From NCBI RefSeq assembly GCF_003945595.2, contig NW_024104403.1:868001-932000 (forward strand): DNA of 64,000 nt. The letters are read 5' to 3'. Below, piece after piece: positions 22,513 through 33,582 of the stretch. How positions within the stretch are numbered: position 1 is the stretch's first letter; each line of letters begins with the position of its first letter. The position numbers and the translations under genes are program-made. The notes below the pieces were generated by a model. It was not told the DNA's origin and ran no database searches. It was given only the letters and a program-made list of their open reading frames with translations. The stretch is from Pipra filicauda (taxonomy: Eukaryota; Chordata; Aves; Passeriformes; Pipridae).

Positions 22513-24725
22513 TTTTCCAACAGGAAAATAAGGAACTGTAAGTGTCTGCAATGGGATTCTGGCAGGTATTTTTATATTGAAGTTAACTGCCTGAGAGGGT
22601 GTAGCATCAATAGGGAATTAAAGTGATACACATTTGTACATGTCGTAAATTATTGGTAAGGTAAGTGGTATAGGGTCCATCCTAGGGGACAGCTAGGAAA
22701 AGATATTCTCTCAGGCTTTTGCTCCTGCAGGCAGAGTACAGGCTGCCTTCAGGAAAGACATGGGGTTTTTTGTTTGTTTCACGTTTGTAAAAATAGTATC
22801 AGCACAGTTAAAATCTCCTCTTGAGGGTGAGCTCAGCTGAAAAGTTGCCAGTGTCACTAAAGTCTCAAAAGCTCTATCTGCCATAAATAAGGATAGCGTG
22901 ATTGATCTGCTGGTTGTTTAAATTGCAGTTAAAAATCTCACATAATCGTACACATGGCTCTACTGAGATGCTAGTAACCTCCAAGATCCATATGATCTGT
23001 TAAAATAGTTATGGGTGCCATCTTAAATCCCTTTACTCTTTTCTACAGTCATCTTCTCAGACTATGTCTTCCTTCAAACCTTATTTCAACTTTGAACAGA
23101 CACAATCGCACGTTCCTTTTGATTTATTTTTTTTATTTTATCAGGATATCATCTTTTCCTCAAACTAGAAAATACCAAATCCTTACCTAAATTACTTCTC
23201 TTAATCTCACCAGGCAGAAAGGAATCTTTCTCTGCCCTTTAGGTCATTTTTTACATAACCTTAGGATAACTCGCTAGCTAGAATAATCCTCCTCTCAAAC
23301 CTTGCTGTGAAATCTTTCCTTAGACTCTGGGGACTTTATTCCATTTATTCCTCCTCCTATTCTCCCCCCCACCCCCAAATTTCCACTGACACATTGACCA
23401 ACTCTGCTTTAGCTCCTGCTTTTCCTTCTTTTCCCATAGATCAGCATCTCCCATGTGTTGTACTCTGTGTATGTTACGGACACATATCCTGATATATGCC
23501 AGGATTTTAGATATTTTAACATTCTCTATGCCTTTAAGCACCCTGCTGATCTGTTCTAAACCTCTGTAAAATGCCCAAGTTAACATTAAGCACAATCCAA
23601 AACCTTAACTTCATCAGCATCTATATTCCACAATAATATGATCTAAAATTAATAAAAAGCAGCCTTATCTTTTATGAGGGTCTATGAAACAGATGGTAGC
23701 AGTGTTTGCTACTGCAAAACTTATTGGCCATGTACTATGTACTACACTGCTTTAAAATGCAAGACAAGCTGGGCAGTATGGAAGAAGTCCTGCATGGGGC
23801 TGGCTACAGCACTGTATATCCACTGTGGAGGAAAAAATCTGACTGCTTGATTTCCCAGAGGATCTCAGTCTGCACTGTGAATTGAAACTTCAGGGCACAG
23901 AGCAGGGCAAACAGAGACAACCAACACAGGGAAAACAGAAGCCAACTCAAAGAGAGCAAACTGCAAGCCTTTGAGAGGAGTAGGGTTGTGCTATCAGCAG
24001 TAAGCAGGTTTTTTTTCAGCCCAAAGATGACGGGGGAAAGGAAAGCTTCCTAGGAACCCTGAGGGATATTTTAGACTTCATTCAACTGAGAAGACACTGA
24101 AAGTCATGGGACCCATGGGGAAGGATGCAGAAAAGGACCAACGCACAACCACAGTAACCAAAGAGCAGATTTTCTTTCAGATACTCTTATTTCATCTGTC
24201 TCAGGAAATCTGACTTTTCTCTCTCTTAACAGCCACCTTATTCTAGCTTATTAATTTGTGCTCTAATACACTTAGCTTTAAAGACTGGTAGTTGTTTGAT
24301 GTCTTTTGTTATACTCACTTCAAAGGGAAAGGTGGGGGTAGCTTCACTACAAGGCTCTGGGCAACTCAACGTTTTATCACAGGGTGAAAAAAAAGAAGTT
24401 AGGCAGATGTTAATACTGGATGCATTTTTGATGCACTAGAGCTAATAGGTTCGGTCCCCCAGCTGGAGAAAGGCAGAAAGAATCAGTAAAAAGAAAAGCT
24501 AATCCCATCCCTTGTAAATTGGAGTATAAATACTGCAGCAGCTTAAATAGAAACGACTTGAAAGACCAAGTAACAGTAATGATACGACAGCTTTATTCAA
24601 GCTATTAAAGGGAGAATTTCTTTTCTGTTCCAGTCATTTACTTGTAACTTTTAGATGGGTGCCATAAGCAGCATCTTAGGCAGAGTCACCCGAACAATAG
24701 CGGAACATAACTTCTAGGTGAGAAA
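22513..24725. other. sequence without recognised genes or repeats
   Basis: No gene is recognised. A pyrimidine-rich, C-run segment at about 23345-23380 and scattered short open frames are the only visible structure. Confidence 0.45.
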
Positions 24726-24815
24726 TGCATAAGCAAAATACTGCAAGATTTGTCTTTATATGCTTATGCAAGACAGATGTAAGCTGCACAGCAGTCGACT
24801 TTCTCTAGGTTGATG
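24726..24815 (+). repeat. local duplicated segment, copy A
   Basis: It shares TTTGTCT, TATGCTTATGCA, CAGATG and a TTGATGG-type end, in order, with 25648-25739. Copy A also has a perfect 10-bp inverted repeat, TGCATAAGCA at 24726-24735 and TGCTTATGCA at 24761-24770, with a 25-base loop. The two copies are in the same orientation about 0.9 kb apart. It is either an old local duplication or two copies of an unrecognised dispersed repeat. Confidence 0.55.
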
Positions 24816-25647
24816 GATACAGTAGGACTTTAGAAATCCCATCTTCTCAATTCCCTAACAGTCCTGTGAATTAACAGCTGTGAAGTAACAACTGCTTGGC
24901 TCTGGTATTTTACCACAACACTCATGTATCTCTCCTTTCTTTCCTTAACTCTCAATACACTTTCAGACTATCTCTTTCCAGGAACATCTTCTCCATACAT
25001 AAGGCTAACTTTGCTCAGCCTTCAGAGGTAGATATCTACCTCTCCTTGGTTTACTGTATTGCCTCCTTTCTTTATTCCCTCTGATACAATGGACATCAAG
25101 AAAGTGTTTACATCTTTTTTTTTTTTGAGTATGCATTTCTTTCCCTTAATTCTACACCACTAAACACAATCTAAAATCTGTATTTCATTGACACTTATTT
25201 TCCATCCTTCCTTGTCTTACACCACACTAACAATTCAGGAATCCAGTCTACTTCTTGCTGCACCATGCACATTCTTTCAGCTGTTCTTCCTTCCTCCTTT
25301 TTTCCCACCTCAGTTCTCTCTTGCAGATACATCCCTCTTGGGAGTGGAAGCAAAAAGCAGGCATGCAAGCATCTCCGAGAGACGAAAAAGGCACACTTAC
25401 ATTCAGTTACAGTCTTCATGCTTCATTTTGCACACAGACATGTATGTCTTACCAATCCCTTTCTAAATTTTCCAGTTGCACAAAATTTGATCCAGCTTAT
25501 TGAAATCATCTAGACGGGGATCCCTGTGCTCCAGCCCTTTAAATATCTGATTGCCTCTCCACAGCTTCCTCATTCTCTTTGCCTGGCTACAGCCCAGTAT
25601 TACAGGAAAATGCTGTATAATGGGCGATAGAGGTTTCAAATAAAAAC
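24816..25647. other. spacer between the two duplicated copies
   Basis: Pyrimidine-rich on the + strand around 25.20-25.33 kb. Three overlapping + frames and one minus frame of 74-92 codons cross 25188-25513. They are mutual shadows in biased sequence, and none is recognised. Confidence 0.45.
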
Positions 25648-25739
25648 ATGCAAATCATGCACAATTTGTCTAAATATGCTTATGCAGGCCAGATGCAATC
25701 TGCAGCTGCAGCACAATCCTGTTTGTATTCTTGATGGGT
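25648..25739 (+). repeat. local duplicated segment, copy B
   Basis: This is the partner of 24726-24815. Shared blocks are ATTTGTCT, ATATGCTTATGCAGG, CCAGATGCAA, CTGCAG and TTGATGG. It opens with a perfect octamer motif, ATGCAAAT, at 25648-25655, which copy A lacks in that form. Confidence 0.55.
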
Positions 25740-27106
25740 AGAGTTTACAGTCAAAAAGTTCAGCAATATTCTCAAAATGTAACACAGGCCTCACTATGTC
25801 CTCATCAACAATCCCTTCACAGCCTACATAGCTCTCTTGTGTAGAAATAGTAAACAATTTTAAATGAAATACAAATGTTCCATTTCGCAGATCAGTGTGC
25901 TCTGAGTCAATATGAAACTAAACATGCTTTATTTAGCAGCTATTTACACATAAGGTTTAAACAATAAAATGGTCTCCCAAAGGTAAGGGGCTGAAGAAGT
26001 TGTTCCTGTCTACCTGGTATTGTCCACACTACATGATAAGCACCCATGAAGCTCCTTTGAGGAGAGTGCTACCTCTCTTGGAATGACAAAGATGGCACAA
26101 GACAGCTCAGAAAAGGGACATATTGCTCTGGTAATCTGTTGAATATCTGTTTAGCTCCACAGTGTTAAGACTGTCTTTCCAAGATGAAATATGGGATGCC
26201 TTCCATCTAAGCCATCCTTAGGAACAGCACTCTCAGTGGATAAATCCTTGATTCATCACCAACCAACTACCTGGAAGGTAGAACATTATAAAGCCCTCCA
26301 TATCTTCTCCTCCAATGTGATGCCACTCTGTCCTCAGCCTCCTGGAGTTTCAGGCAGCTCTCTTAAGGTTCTTTCTTGTCACAGATTTTCCCTCTATGCT
26401 GTAGTAGATTTTGCATTTTCTTCTAGTCCCACTCTGCCATCCTCAGGCTTCCTTAAATCTGACTTTGTTGGGGTCTGTTTCTCTAATTATGTATATTTTT
26501 AAGAACTAGTACCCTTTGCTTCTTCTTGAGTCAGACCACTCACTCACTCCTGTTCGTATATATATTTAAGTTCAACTGAAATGATTTAAAATAGTCAGGA
26601 GAACTTTTAGCATGCTTGCGTGGGAAAATTCACATTTCACTTAAATAATGGAATTATGATTTATTAAGATAGCATTATAATACCCAACCAAATAAAAATT
26701 ACTGCATCTAAGGTTCTTTATTTATTTTCATACTATGTGTAAGAAAATAAATCAGGAAGCTAAACCTTTTTATTGCTGTTGAAGAGAAAGGTCTCTGGAA
26801 ACAGTGGTTGAGAGCACTCTGACAAGATCAATAGCTTTAAGTAAGTGTGTGATATTCAGTGGAAAAAATGTTACACTGAACACAAGATCAAGAAACAAGG
26901 GATTTGATTCCTTCTATGGTCTAAACACGTGAAGAAATTCTAGACTTCATTTTGCTGATTGAGGCTTTTTTTCCCCTTTTACAACAATGAATGGACTAAA
27001 ACAAAGCGCACACCAGTTAAGCACAATTTCCTAACTTTGAAGATGCTTAAGAAATAAAAATCAAAGTAACTGTTTAATCAATCAAGTCATGAGATTAGCA
27101 TTTTAG
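25740..27106. other. sequence without recognised genes or repeats
   Basis: AT-rich DNA with short unremarkable open frames. Nothing further is supported. Confidence 0.45.
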
Positions 27107-27516
27107 GCCTTTTGCCTGACAAAATAAAATCAATTAGATGCTTAGAAAACTTTGAAATACACTTCTTTTTTTTGACAAACTATACATTCATAAAGCATGT
27201 GAACAAGACTGGTAGATATGTTTCATTGAAGTCTGGAATGAAAAGGCTCATTAAAATCTTAAAGAATCCTTTGCTTAGAGATCAGAAACTATCATCTAGA
27301 AATGAATTCCTATTAAAGAAATATATAATTTTTGTGTTTCTAAAAAGATTGCTTGCAGTGTCATGTGCACCATCTGTGACAGCTTATTTCTACATTACAG
27401 CAAGGAACCAGGAGAGTAAACTTAATATCATCTTTCCAAAAGGAAAAATTGAAATGGCCAGTAGGTTTCCCTACTTAATGTCATATAGAGAATACAATAA
27501 ACATAGGGAACAGGAG
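27107..27516 (+). other. long open segment, candidate exon
   Basis: One frame is open from the AG at 27105-27106 past a near-perfect donor (CAGGAG then GTAAGG at 27517), and on to a stop at 27588. It is the longest open frame outside obvious repeats, about 158 codons. The frame has no ATG at its start: the first codon usually taken is TTG, and the first ATG is at 27238. The peptide is rich in Lys, Phe and Ile with no motif I recognise. The acceptor has a poor pyrimidine tract, and 410 bases is long for an internal exon. Confidence 0.15.
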
Positions 27517-27588
27517 GTAAGGGAAAACCTAAGGCAGCACTGGATAAAATGTTTCAGTAATAAAGGGGTTAGGCAGTATATGCATTAA

Positions 27589-30500
27589 AACAAATCCTAG
27601 TATGCTCTTTTTACTAAAACTGGGTCGTTGTCAAAAAATTGCTGATGTTAGGATTTCTTGTCATGAATAATAAGAGCAACTCTGCCAGAATGTGCAAGTC
27701 ATAATAGACTAGGCACATAGAAAATCTTATGAATGACGGTAACATTTGAAGCTCACTGTAATGTTACTAGATATGCCCTCTAACTGATGCTATATTTAGT
27801 ATCAGTTAAACTTCCCTGGCATCAAACCCGCTGGTTCTCATGAAACTAGAAAGCAGAGGTGTTTTAAGTTCAGCAGAGCACGCTACTGCTGAGATTCAGT
27901 GGCTCTGCTGATTCCCTGTAAAGTTCTAGGGTGAACAAACAATCTCAAAATATGCACAAGGGTCTGTATGACCAATTTTTTCCATGGTTCTCAAAGTCAG
28001 TCAATATAGATACTTGAACAAAATAATAAAAATTAGTGGAATCAAGTACCCTAACTTATAATTACTTAAAAAAAAACATATTCACAGATTTTAAAAAAAT
28101 AGTGATTGGTTATCTATAAGGATTACATTTATTATAAACATATGGGTTAAAAAGTGGAAGAGGGAGAAATTGATAAGGTTTCACTAATGTTAAATCTGTA
28201 AGTAAAATATATATAAAAGTTCTATCTATAAATATCATTTGGCATAAGGATGTCTGATAAATCTCATTGACTTTACATTTCCTTAACTCATGTTAAATTT
28301 ATAGTTTTATACATTTCTTTAGCTCCCTCATAAAATCTCCAAGACCTTTTAATCTCCATAAAATAAACACAACAAAGGGCAGACTACAATTTACCAGATA
28401 ACACAGATAAGGAGACAACACAAGGAAAAGCATGTGTCTGCTACTTCAGCTTTGCATCTGTCCTGTAACTCTGTCAAGAATAATGCTCCAGGTCAAGAGA
28501 AACCTCAGATCTGCTTCCTGTCTTTTCTTACCTTGCTGTTTTCGTTGTATTCCTAATTCAATGCAATTTGTATATATGAATGAAAATTTTCACCTAATTT
28601 GAATAATCAACATCTTACAGGCAGGCTGATTGTGACTATAAATGTAATAAGGCATTACAGGTATTAACACATCACTCCTCTTGGCCTCTTCTCTAATATT
28701 CCACAGAAAAATTTAAAAAGTATAATCTATAACCTCTTACTGCTAAGGTTTGCTTCTTACTGCAAAGAATAGCTTCTTTCTGTTACAAAAAAAAGTGCTA
28801 TCATATGATACAAAGTCTAAAAAGGAAGAAATAAGGTAAAATTAATTTGCATATGTAATTTCTGGCACAGATTTTATCTTCTTCCATTCCACTGGAGAGA
28901 AAGTATATGGTCTCCAAACGGAATATCTGTACTTCTGTAGGTAGTGTCAAGGACACTAAAAGCTCAGATTTAGCTGTTTAAGGATTTCTAATGAGATTTA
29001 TGAGTGGTTCAGCCTCTATAGGAATCCTTTTGATGTGTGTGTTCATCTTCACTTCCAGAAGCAACAAAAAGCTAATGCATGATGGACAGAAAGGCATGAG
29101 GCTTCAAGATGGAAGTTCTTCCACTTGCATCTAAGGCAAGTGACGAGAAAGGACAAGGTAAGATGAGGAAAAGAGCACAGTGTTTTCTAAATGTCATTTT
29201 CTAAAATGAATAAAGGACAGCAGAAAAAGAGCTTTTTCCATTGTGGTTGCATTCTGAGGTTCCATTCTGAGTTGGGTATAGAAACTTCAGCAGAGGTTTC
29301 CTCTGTGGCTCCTTCCAACAACATCGACTGTCAGAGAGCCAGTGACAGACACGGCTTTTGTGAAATCAAGGTAGATGCCAAAACTGGGTGATTTAAAGCT
29401 GTATCAGGCTGGTCATAAAGACAGTCGGAGCTCAGAAACTATCAGCTAACTTCAAGGTGTCTACAATGCAGCTGGTATGAACCACTAGTAAAAACTTCAG
29501 TGATTGCTTTACAGTTCACACTGTATGTATATTACGGTGGTTACTTTGCTACAATTAGCCAGACCAAGGTTACAACATAAGCCACACTATAATGGCAACT
29601 TTTATCACAACACAGGTAACAAAAGGCCTTGGTCTCTTAACTTTATGATTTCGTCAAGAAAGAAGATAAATTCTTGTGGTTAATGTTGTATGGAAAACTT
29701 TGAAGGTTGGTCAAAAGAGAATGGAGAAACACAAAGCAATGAGTAATGAAATCAAACCAAAAGCCGCGGGGGGAAATAAAAAGGTGGATAAATAGATAAG
29801 AATTTTAGTAAATTATTCAAAAAAGAAGCAAAATCTGTGAGGCAAAGAAGTGGACGTCTGTGATATTACTACTTACAACCTTCTTCTGGCATTTAAAGTC
29901 ATTCCATCTACATTCTTATCTACTCTTATGTGGAAAAAAATACATTTGAAAAGAATTAGAAATTGAGAATAATGTATACTACCATTTTAACACAGTTGAA
30001 AAGTCTGATGACTACCATATGCCTCTGCAAAACTAGAGTCCAGAACCCAGATTTTACCCCAAGACATACAAGGATGTCATTTGGATGTACAGACAGGTTA
30101 ATCCTGCACGTGTATTCCGCTATTGCCATATAAAATGCCAGCTACACTAAATACTGCCAAAAATGGGGGCTTAACCCATAAGTTTTCTCAGAGTATGCCT
30201 AACACAAACTGATAGAATTTGGTTTCTTGCAAAAAGCAATTATGGCTGCCATTTTCTCTTAAAAACGGGGGCTTCCCTTATTATATTATAGCCTAGAGAT
30301 TAGATTACATTCATCCAAGAAGTGAGAGACTGAGCTTGAGCTCCTTCTTTTGCCAGAGGCAATGCAAATCTACATTACTGGCTACATAGAAGTTAGACTG
30401 AAAAAGCGTTACTTTGCAAAAGGCATGATCATTTATTAAACCACTCTAACTTGATCAATTCATCACATACTCAATGTCCATCAATGAAATTGCAACAGCA

Positions 30501-30837
30501 TGCTTACCAGTGTACTTAACATAATGTGAATGTGTTTTACTGCTTTCTGCACAATATAATTTCTCATTCTGTCCTCACACAGAGTTTTGAGTAAATAGTC
30601 AGCATTTTGGAAGACTAGGCTGGAAAATAAGAATCTATGGAAAAACACGTCAGGAAGATTCTATTTGCCCATAAATAATTTCAGCTAATTTTACAGCCAT
30701 TATGCTGTCCATAAGTATAGAAATGTAAAAATGTGTACTCATCTGTTTTATCAAACTTTGGGCCAGAACCAAAAGCAGAGAAGAAAATAAAGAGATAACA
30801 TTAAGCAGGAAAACAAGGAGATGAAAATACCAGCAAC
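27589..30837. other. sequence without recognised genes or repeats
   Basis: AT-rich. A strong minus-strand donor (CAGCAAG then GTAAGA) at about 28530 has no convincing exon. Nothing else is recognised. Confidence 0.45.
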
Positions 30838-31550
30838 CTCCAGTACCAATCCAGGCTGGGGGCTGCATAGATCAAGAGCAGCTCTGCTGAGAACAGCTTG
30901 GGGGTGCTGCTGGGTGAGAGGTTGAACATGAGCTAACAATGTGAGCTCACAGTCTGTAAAGCCAAGTGTGTCCTGGGCTACATCAAGAGAAATATGGGCA
31001 GCAGGTCAAGGGAGGGGATTCTGTCCCTCTGCTCCACTATGATGAGGCTCCATTTGCAGTGCTGTGTCCAGCTCTGGGGTCCCCAGCATAGGAAGGACAT
31101 GGATCTCTTGGAACAAGTCCAGAGGGGGCCACCAAGATGATCAGAGGGATGGAGTATCTCTCCTACAAGGAAAGGCTGAGAGATTGGGGTTGTTCAACCT
31201 GGAGAAGGCTTATGGGTGACCTACTTCCTGTCTTCCAGTAACTGAAGAGAGCCTACAAGAAAGATGGACAGAAACTTTTTACATGGTCATGTAATGACAA
31301 GACAAAAGGGAATGGCTTCAAAACGAAAGAGAGTAGGTTTAGACTAGATATTAGGAAAAAAAAACTTTACTGTGAGGGTGGTGAGGCACTGGAACAGGGA
31401 TGCTCTATCCCTGGAAGTGTTCAAGGCCGGGTTTAATGCAACTCTGAGCAACCTGGTGTACTGAAAGGTGTCCCTGCTCATGGCAGCGGAGTTGGAACCA
31501 GAGAATCTCTAAGATCCATTCCAACCCAAGCCATTCTATGATTCTATAAG
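30838..31550 (+). mobile_element. CR1: CR1 LINE 3' copy, about 0.7 kb
   Basis: Sense-strand CR1 blocks run in order: CAGCTTGGGGGTGCTGCTGG, AAGCCAAGTGTGTCCTGGGC, GGCAGCAGGTCAAGGGAGGG, AGCTCTGGGGTCCCCAGCAT, TGTTCAACCTGGAGAAGGC and GTGAGGGTGGTGAGGCACTG. It ends CCATTCTATGATTCTATAAG. It is 5'-truncated, and its former reading frame is broken throughout. Confidence 0.95.
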
Positions 31551-31983
31551 GTGACCTAAAGACTGATTTTTGGTCTTTTGCTAACAAAACTAAGAAACAT
31601 TAGACATTATGATTTTAAACTGACATAAAGCAATGTCTCACTAAGTCACTAAAACATTGATTGCTGGACAATGAGGGAAGTACCATTCCGTGTTGGGTTA
31701 ATTTCTGCTATTCCTTACTGGAGACCTACTACTGTTTATATCATCAGAACTGATGAACCTGAAAAAAGTTTTATCTAAAAGTTGTTCTATGCTTGCCACA
31801 ACCTGTTATTACTAGGGAGAAATAATCAAATAGTTACTAAGCTAAAAATAATTTTAAAAAGCCTACCACATGCAGGTAGATTAAGTGAATGTTGGTATGA
31901 AAAAGACATTCTTTGAATAATTAATACAATGTAAAAAATGCTATTATATGCAAAATATAAAACTATACTGATAACTACATATC
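31551..31983. other. spacer between CR1 and LTR-like element
   Basis: AT-rich sequence. The last five bases (ATATC, 31979-31983) are the left target duplication of the element that follows. Confidence 0.6.
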
Positions 31984-33029
31984 TGTGGTAGGTTGACCCT
32001 GACTGGATGCCAGGTGACCAAAAAAGTCACTCTATTGCTTACCTCCTCAGCTGGGCATGTGAGACAAAATATAATGAAAGGCTCAAGGGTTAACATAAGG
32101 ACAGGGAGAGATCACTCAGCAGTTACTGCCCTGGGCAAAACCGACAGGATTTGGGGAAATTACCTTAATTTATTACCAATCAAAATAGAGTAGGGTAATG
32201 AGAAATAAAGCCAAAACTTGAAAAACACCTTCCCCCCCCCAGTTTCCTTCTTCCTGGGCTCAACTTTACTCTTAAGTTTTCTAACTCCTCCCTCCCCAGC
32301 AGTGCAGGGGGACAAGGAATGGGGACAGTGATCAGTTTATCACATGTCTCTGCTGCTCCTTTCTCCTCAGAGGGAGGGCTCTCCACACTCTTCTCCTGCT
32401 CCAGTGTGTGTCCTTCCCATAGGATGATGTCTACCAGGAACAGTCTGCTCCAGCATGGGTCCCCTGAAGTGTCACAAGTCCTGCCAGCAAAACTGCTCCA
32501 ATATGGGCTCCTCTCTCCATGGGGCCACAGCTCCTTCCAGGAGCCTGCTCCAGTGTGGGCATCCCATGGGGCCTCCTTTGACAATCCACCTGCTCCACTG
32601 TGGGGTCCTCTCCACAGGCTGCAGGTGGATACCTGCTCCATCATGGATCTCCACAGACAGTAGCGAGACAACCTGCCTTACATGGCCTTCACCACTGTTT
32701 GCAGAGGAATCTCTGCACTGATGCCTGGAACACCTCCTCCCCCTCCTTCTTCACTTACCTTGGTGCCAGTATACTTGTTTGTCTCACATATTCTCATCTC
32801 TGTCCGTCAGCTGCTGTTGCACAGTATTTTTCCCCCTCTCCTTCCTAAATATGTTGTCCTAGAGGTGCTACCACTGCCCCTGTTGGGCTCAGCCTTGGTC
32901 AGTGGCAGGTCTGTCTTGGAGCTGCCTGTCTTTGGCTCTGTTGGACATGGGCAGCTTCTGGCAACTTCTCAGAGAAGACACTCCTGTAGCCTCCGTGCTA
33001 CCAAAACCTTGCCACACAGAGCCAATACA
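31984..33029. mobile_element. LTR-like element, 1,046 bp, with intact 5-bp TSD
   Basis: The element begins TGTGGTAGGTTGACCCTG and ends TGCCACACAGAGCCAATACA. It is bounded by a perfect 5-bp duplication, ATATC, at 31979-31983 and 33030-33034. The TG...CA termini and 5-bp duplication are the signature of a solo LTR of ERVL/ERVK type. A + strand AATAAA lies at 32204-32209. The middle carries six degenerate ~45-52-bp units. No internal retroviral region, primer-binding site or polypurine tract adjoins it, so it would be a solo LTR. Its short relative lies at 18879-19043. Orientation is not resolved. Open frames of up to 163 codons on both strands here are by-products of its GC-rich composition. 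Confidence 0.88.
32396..32690 (+). repeat. six degenerate tandem units inside the LTR-like element
   Basis: Units start with CTGCTCCA followed by a variable YRTGG-like word at 32396, 32445, 32493, 32545, 32590 and 32633. The spacings are 49, 48, 52, 45 and 43 bases. Each unit carries a C-rich segment (CCCATGGG/CCTCTCCA types). Such internal minisatellites are common in LTR U3 regions, where they may act as enhancer repeats; that role is inference. Confidence 0.7.
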
Positions 33030-33114
33030 ATATCTTTATTAAAAATTATGCTATTTAACATAAGAATGTTAGGTTAAATCCATGTCACTATCACTATGCC
33101 TAAATTCTACCTGC

Positions 33115-33184
33115 GTGGGAGCTGCACTGGGACTTGATGATCTCGGAGGTCCCTTCAAACCCAGCTGATTCTATGATTCTATGA
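33115..33184 (+). mobile_element. CR1: CR1 LINE 3' stub
   Basis: Only about 70 bases of the CR1 tail remain: GGGACTTGATGATCTCGGAG, GTCCCTTCAAACCCAG, then GATTCTATGATTCTATGAC. It is extremely 5'-truncated and begins 85 bases after the LTR-like element. Confidence 0.85.
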
Positions 33185-33345
33185 CTGTCTGATAGGGTGA
33201 TCTGAATCCATTCCCCAAATCCCACACACCATTAAAAAGTTACCTGTGATCCACACCAGGTAATATATTTTTCACCTAACTCTTAACTCCCTGGAAGGGA
33301 GCATCCTGAGATGTATTCATTCCATGTTTGTCCAAACCTTTGAGA

Positions 33346-33482
33346 CGACGAGAAAGCAGTGGGCTTTGGGATGCTGCTGCTGGAGAGAGGCTGAGTGCTG
33401 GACAGCTCCCCTGCTCCGCCCCCACCGGCCGAGGACGGCGTGGGGGTTTAATCTCGGACGACCTGCGAGGCCAGTCACGGTA
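33346..33482. promoter_or_regulatory. short CpG-dense block
   Basis: About eleven CpG dinucleotides occur in about 137 bases, in a window where CpG is otherwise scarce. The block includes GACGACGAG, CTCCGCCCCC (a GC-box, Sp1-type), CACCGGCCGAGGACGGCG and CTCGGACGACCTGCGAGG. Edges are abrupt, with AT-rich DNA on both sides. It could be a small CpG island with a transcription start, or a recent GC-rich insertion. No exon is established, and frames on both strands are open by composition. Confidence 0.35.
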
Positions 33483-33565
33483 CCCAACCTTTTTGGCCAT
33501 TTTACCTTTAATATGCATTCTACTCCAAATAATTCAGAGGCTTAGTTGTATTTTTTCACTTATTT

Positions 33566-33582
33566 AAAAAAAAAAAAAAAAA
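33566..33582. repeat. A17 homopolymer tract
   Basis: An uninterrupted run of 17 A. No recognisable retrocopy precedes it. Confidence 0.9.

Noticed and set aside
24444..24465. GGTTCGGTCCCC, resembling a tRNA T-arm/B box
   Set aside because: No matching A box or cloverleaf at the right distance, so neither a tRNA nor a tRNA-derived SINE is supported.
32180..33077. Overlapping open frames of 60-163 codons on both strands
   Set aside because: They lie almost entirely within the 1,046-bp LTR-like element. They overlap each other and arise from its GC-rich tandem units.
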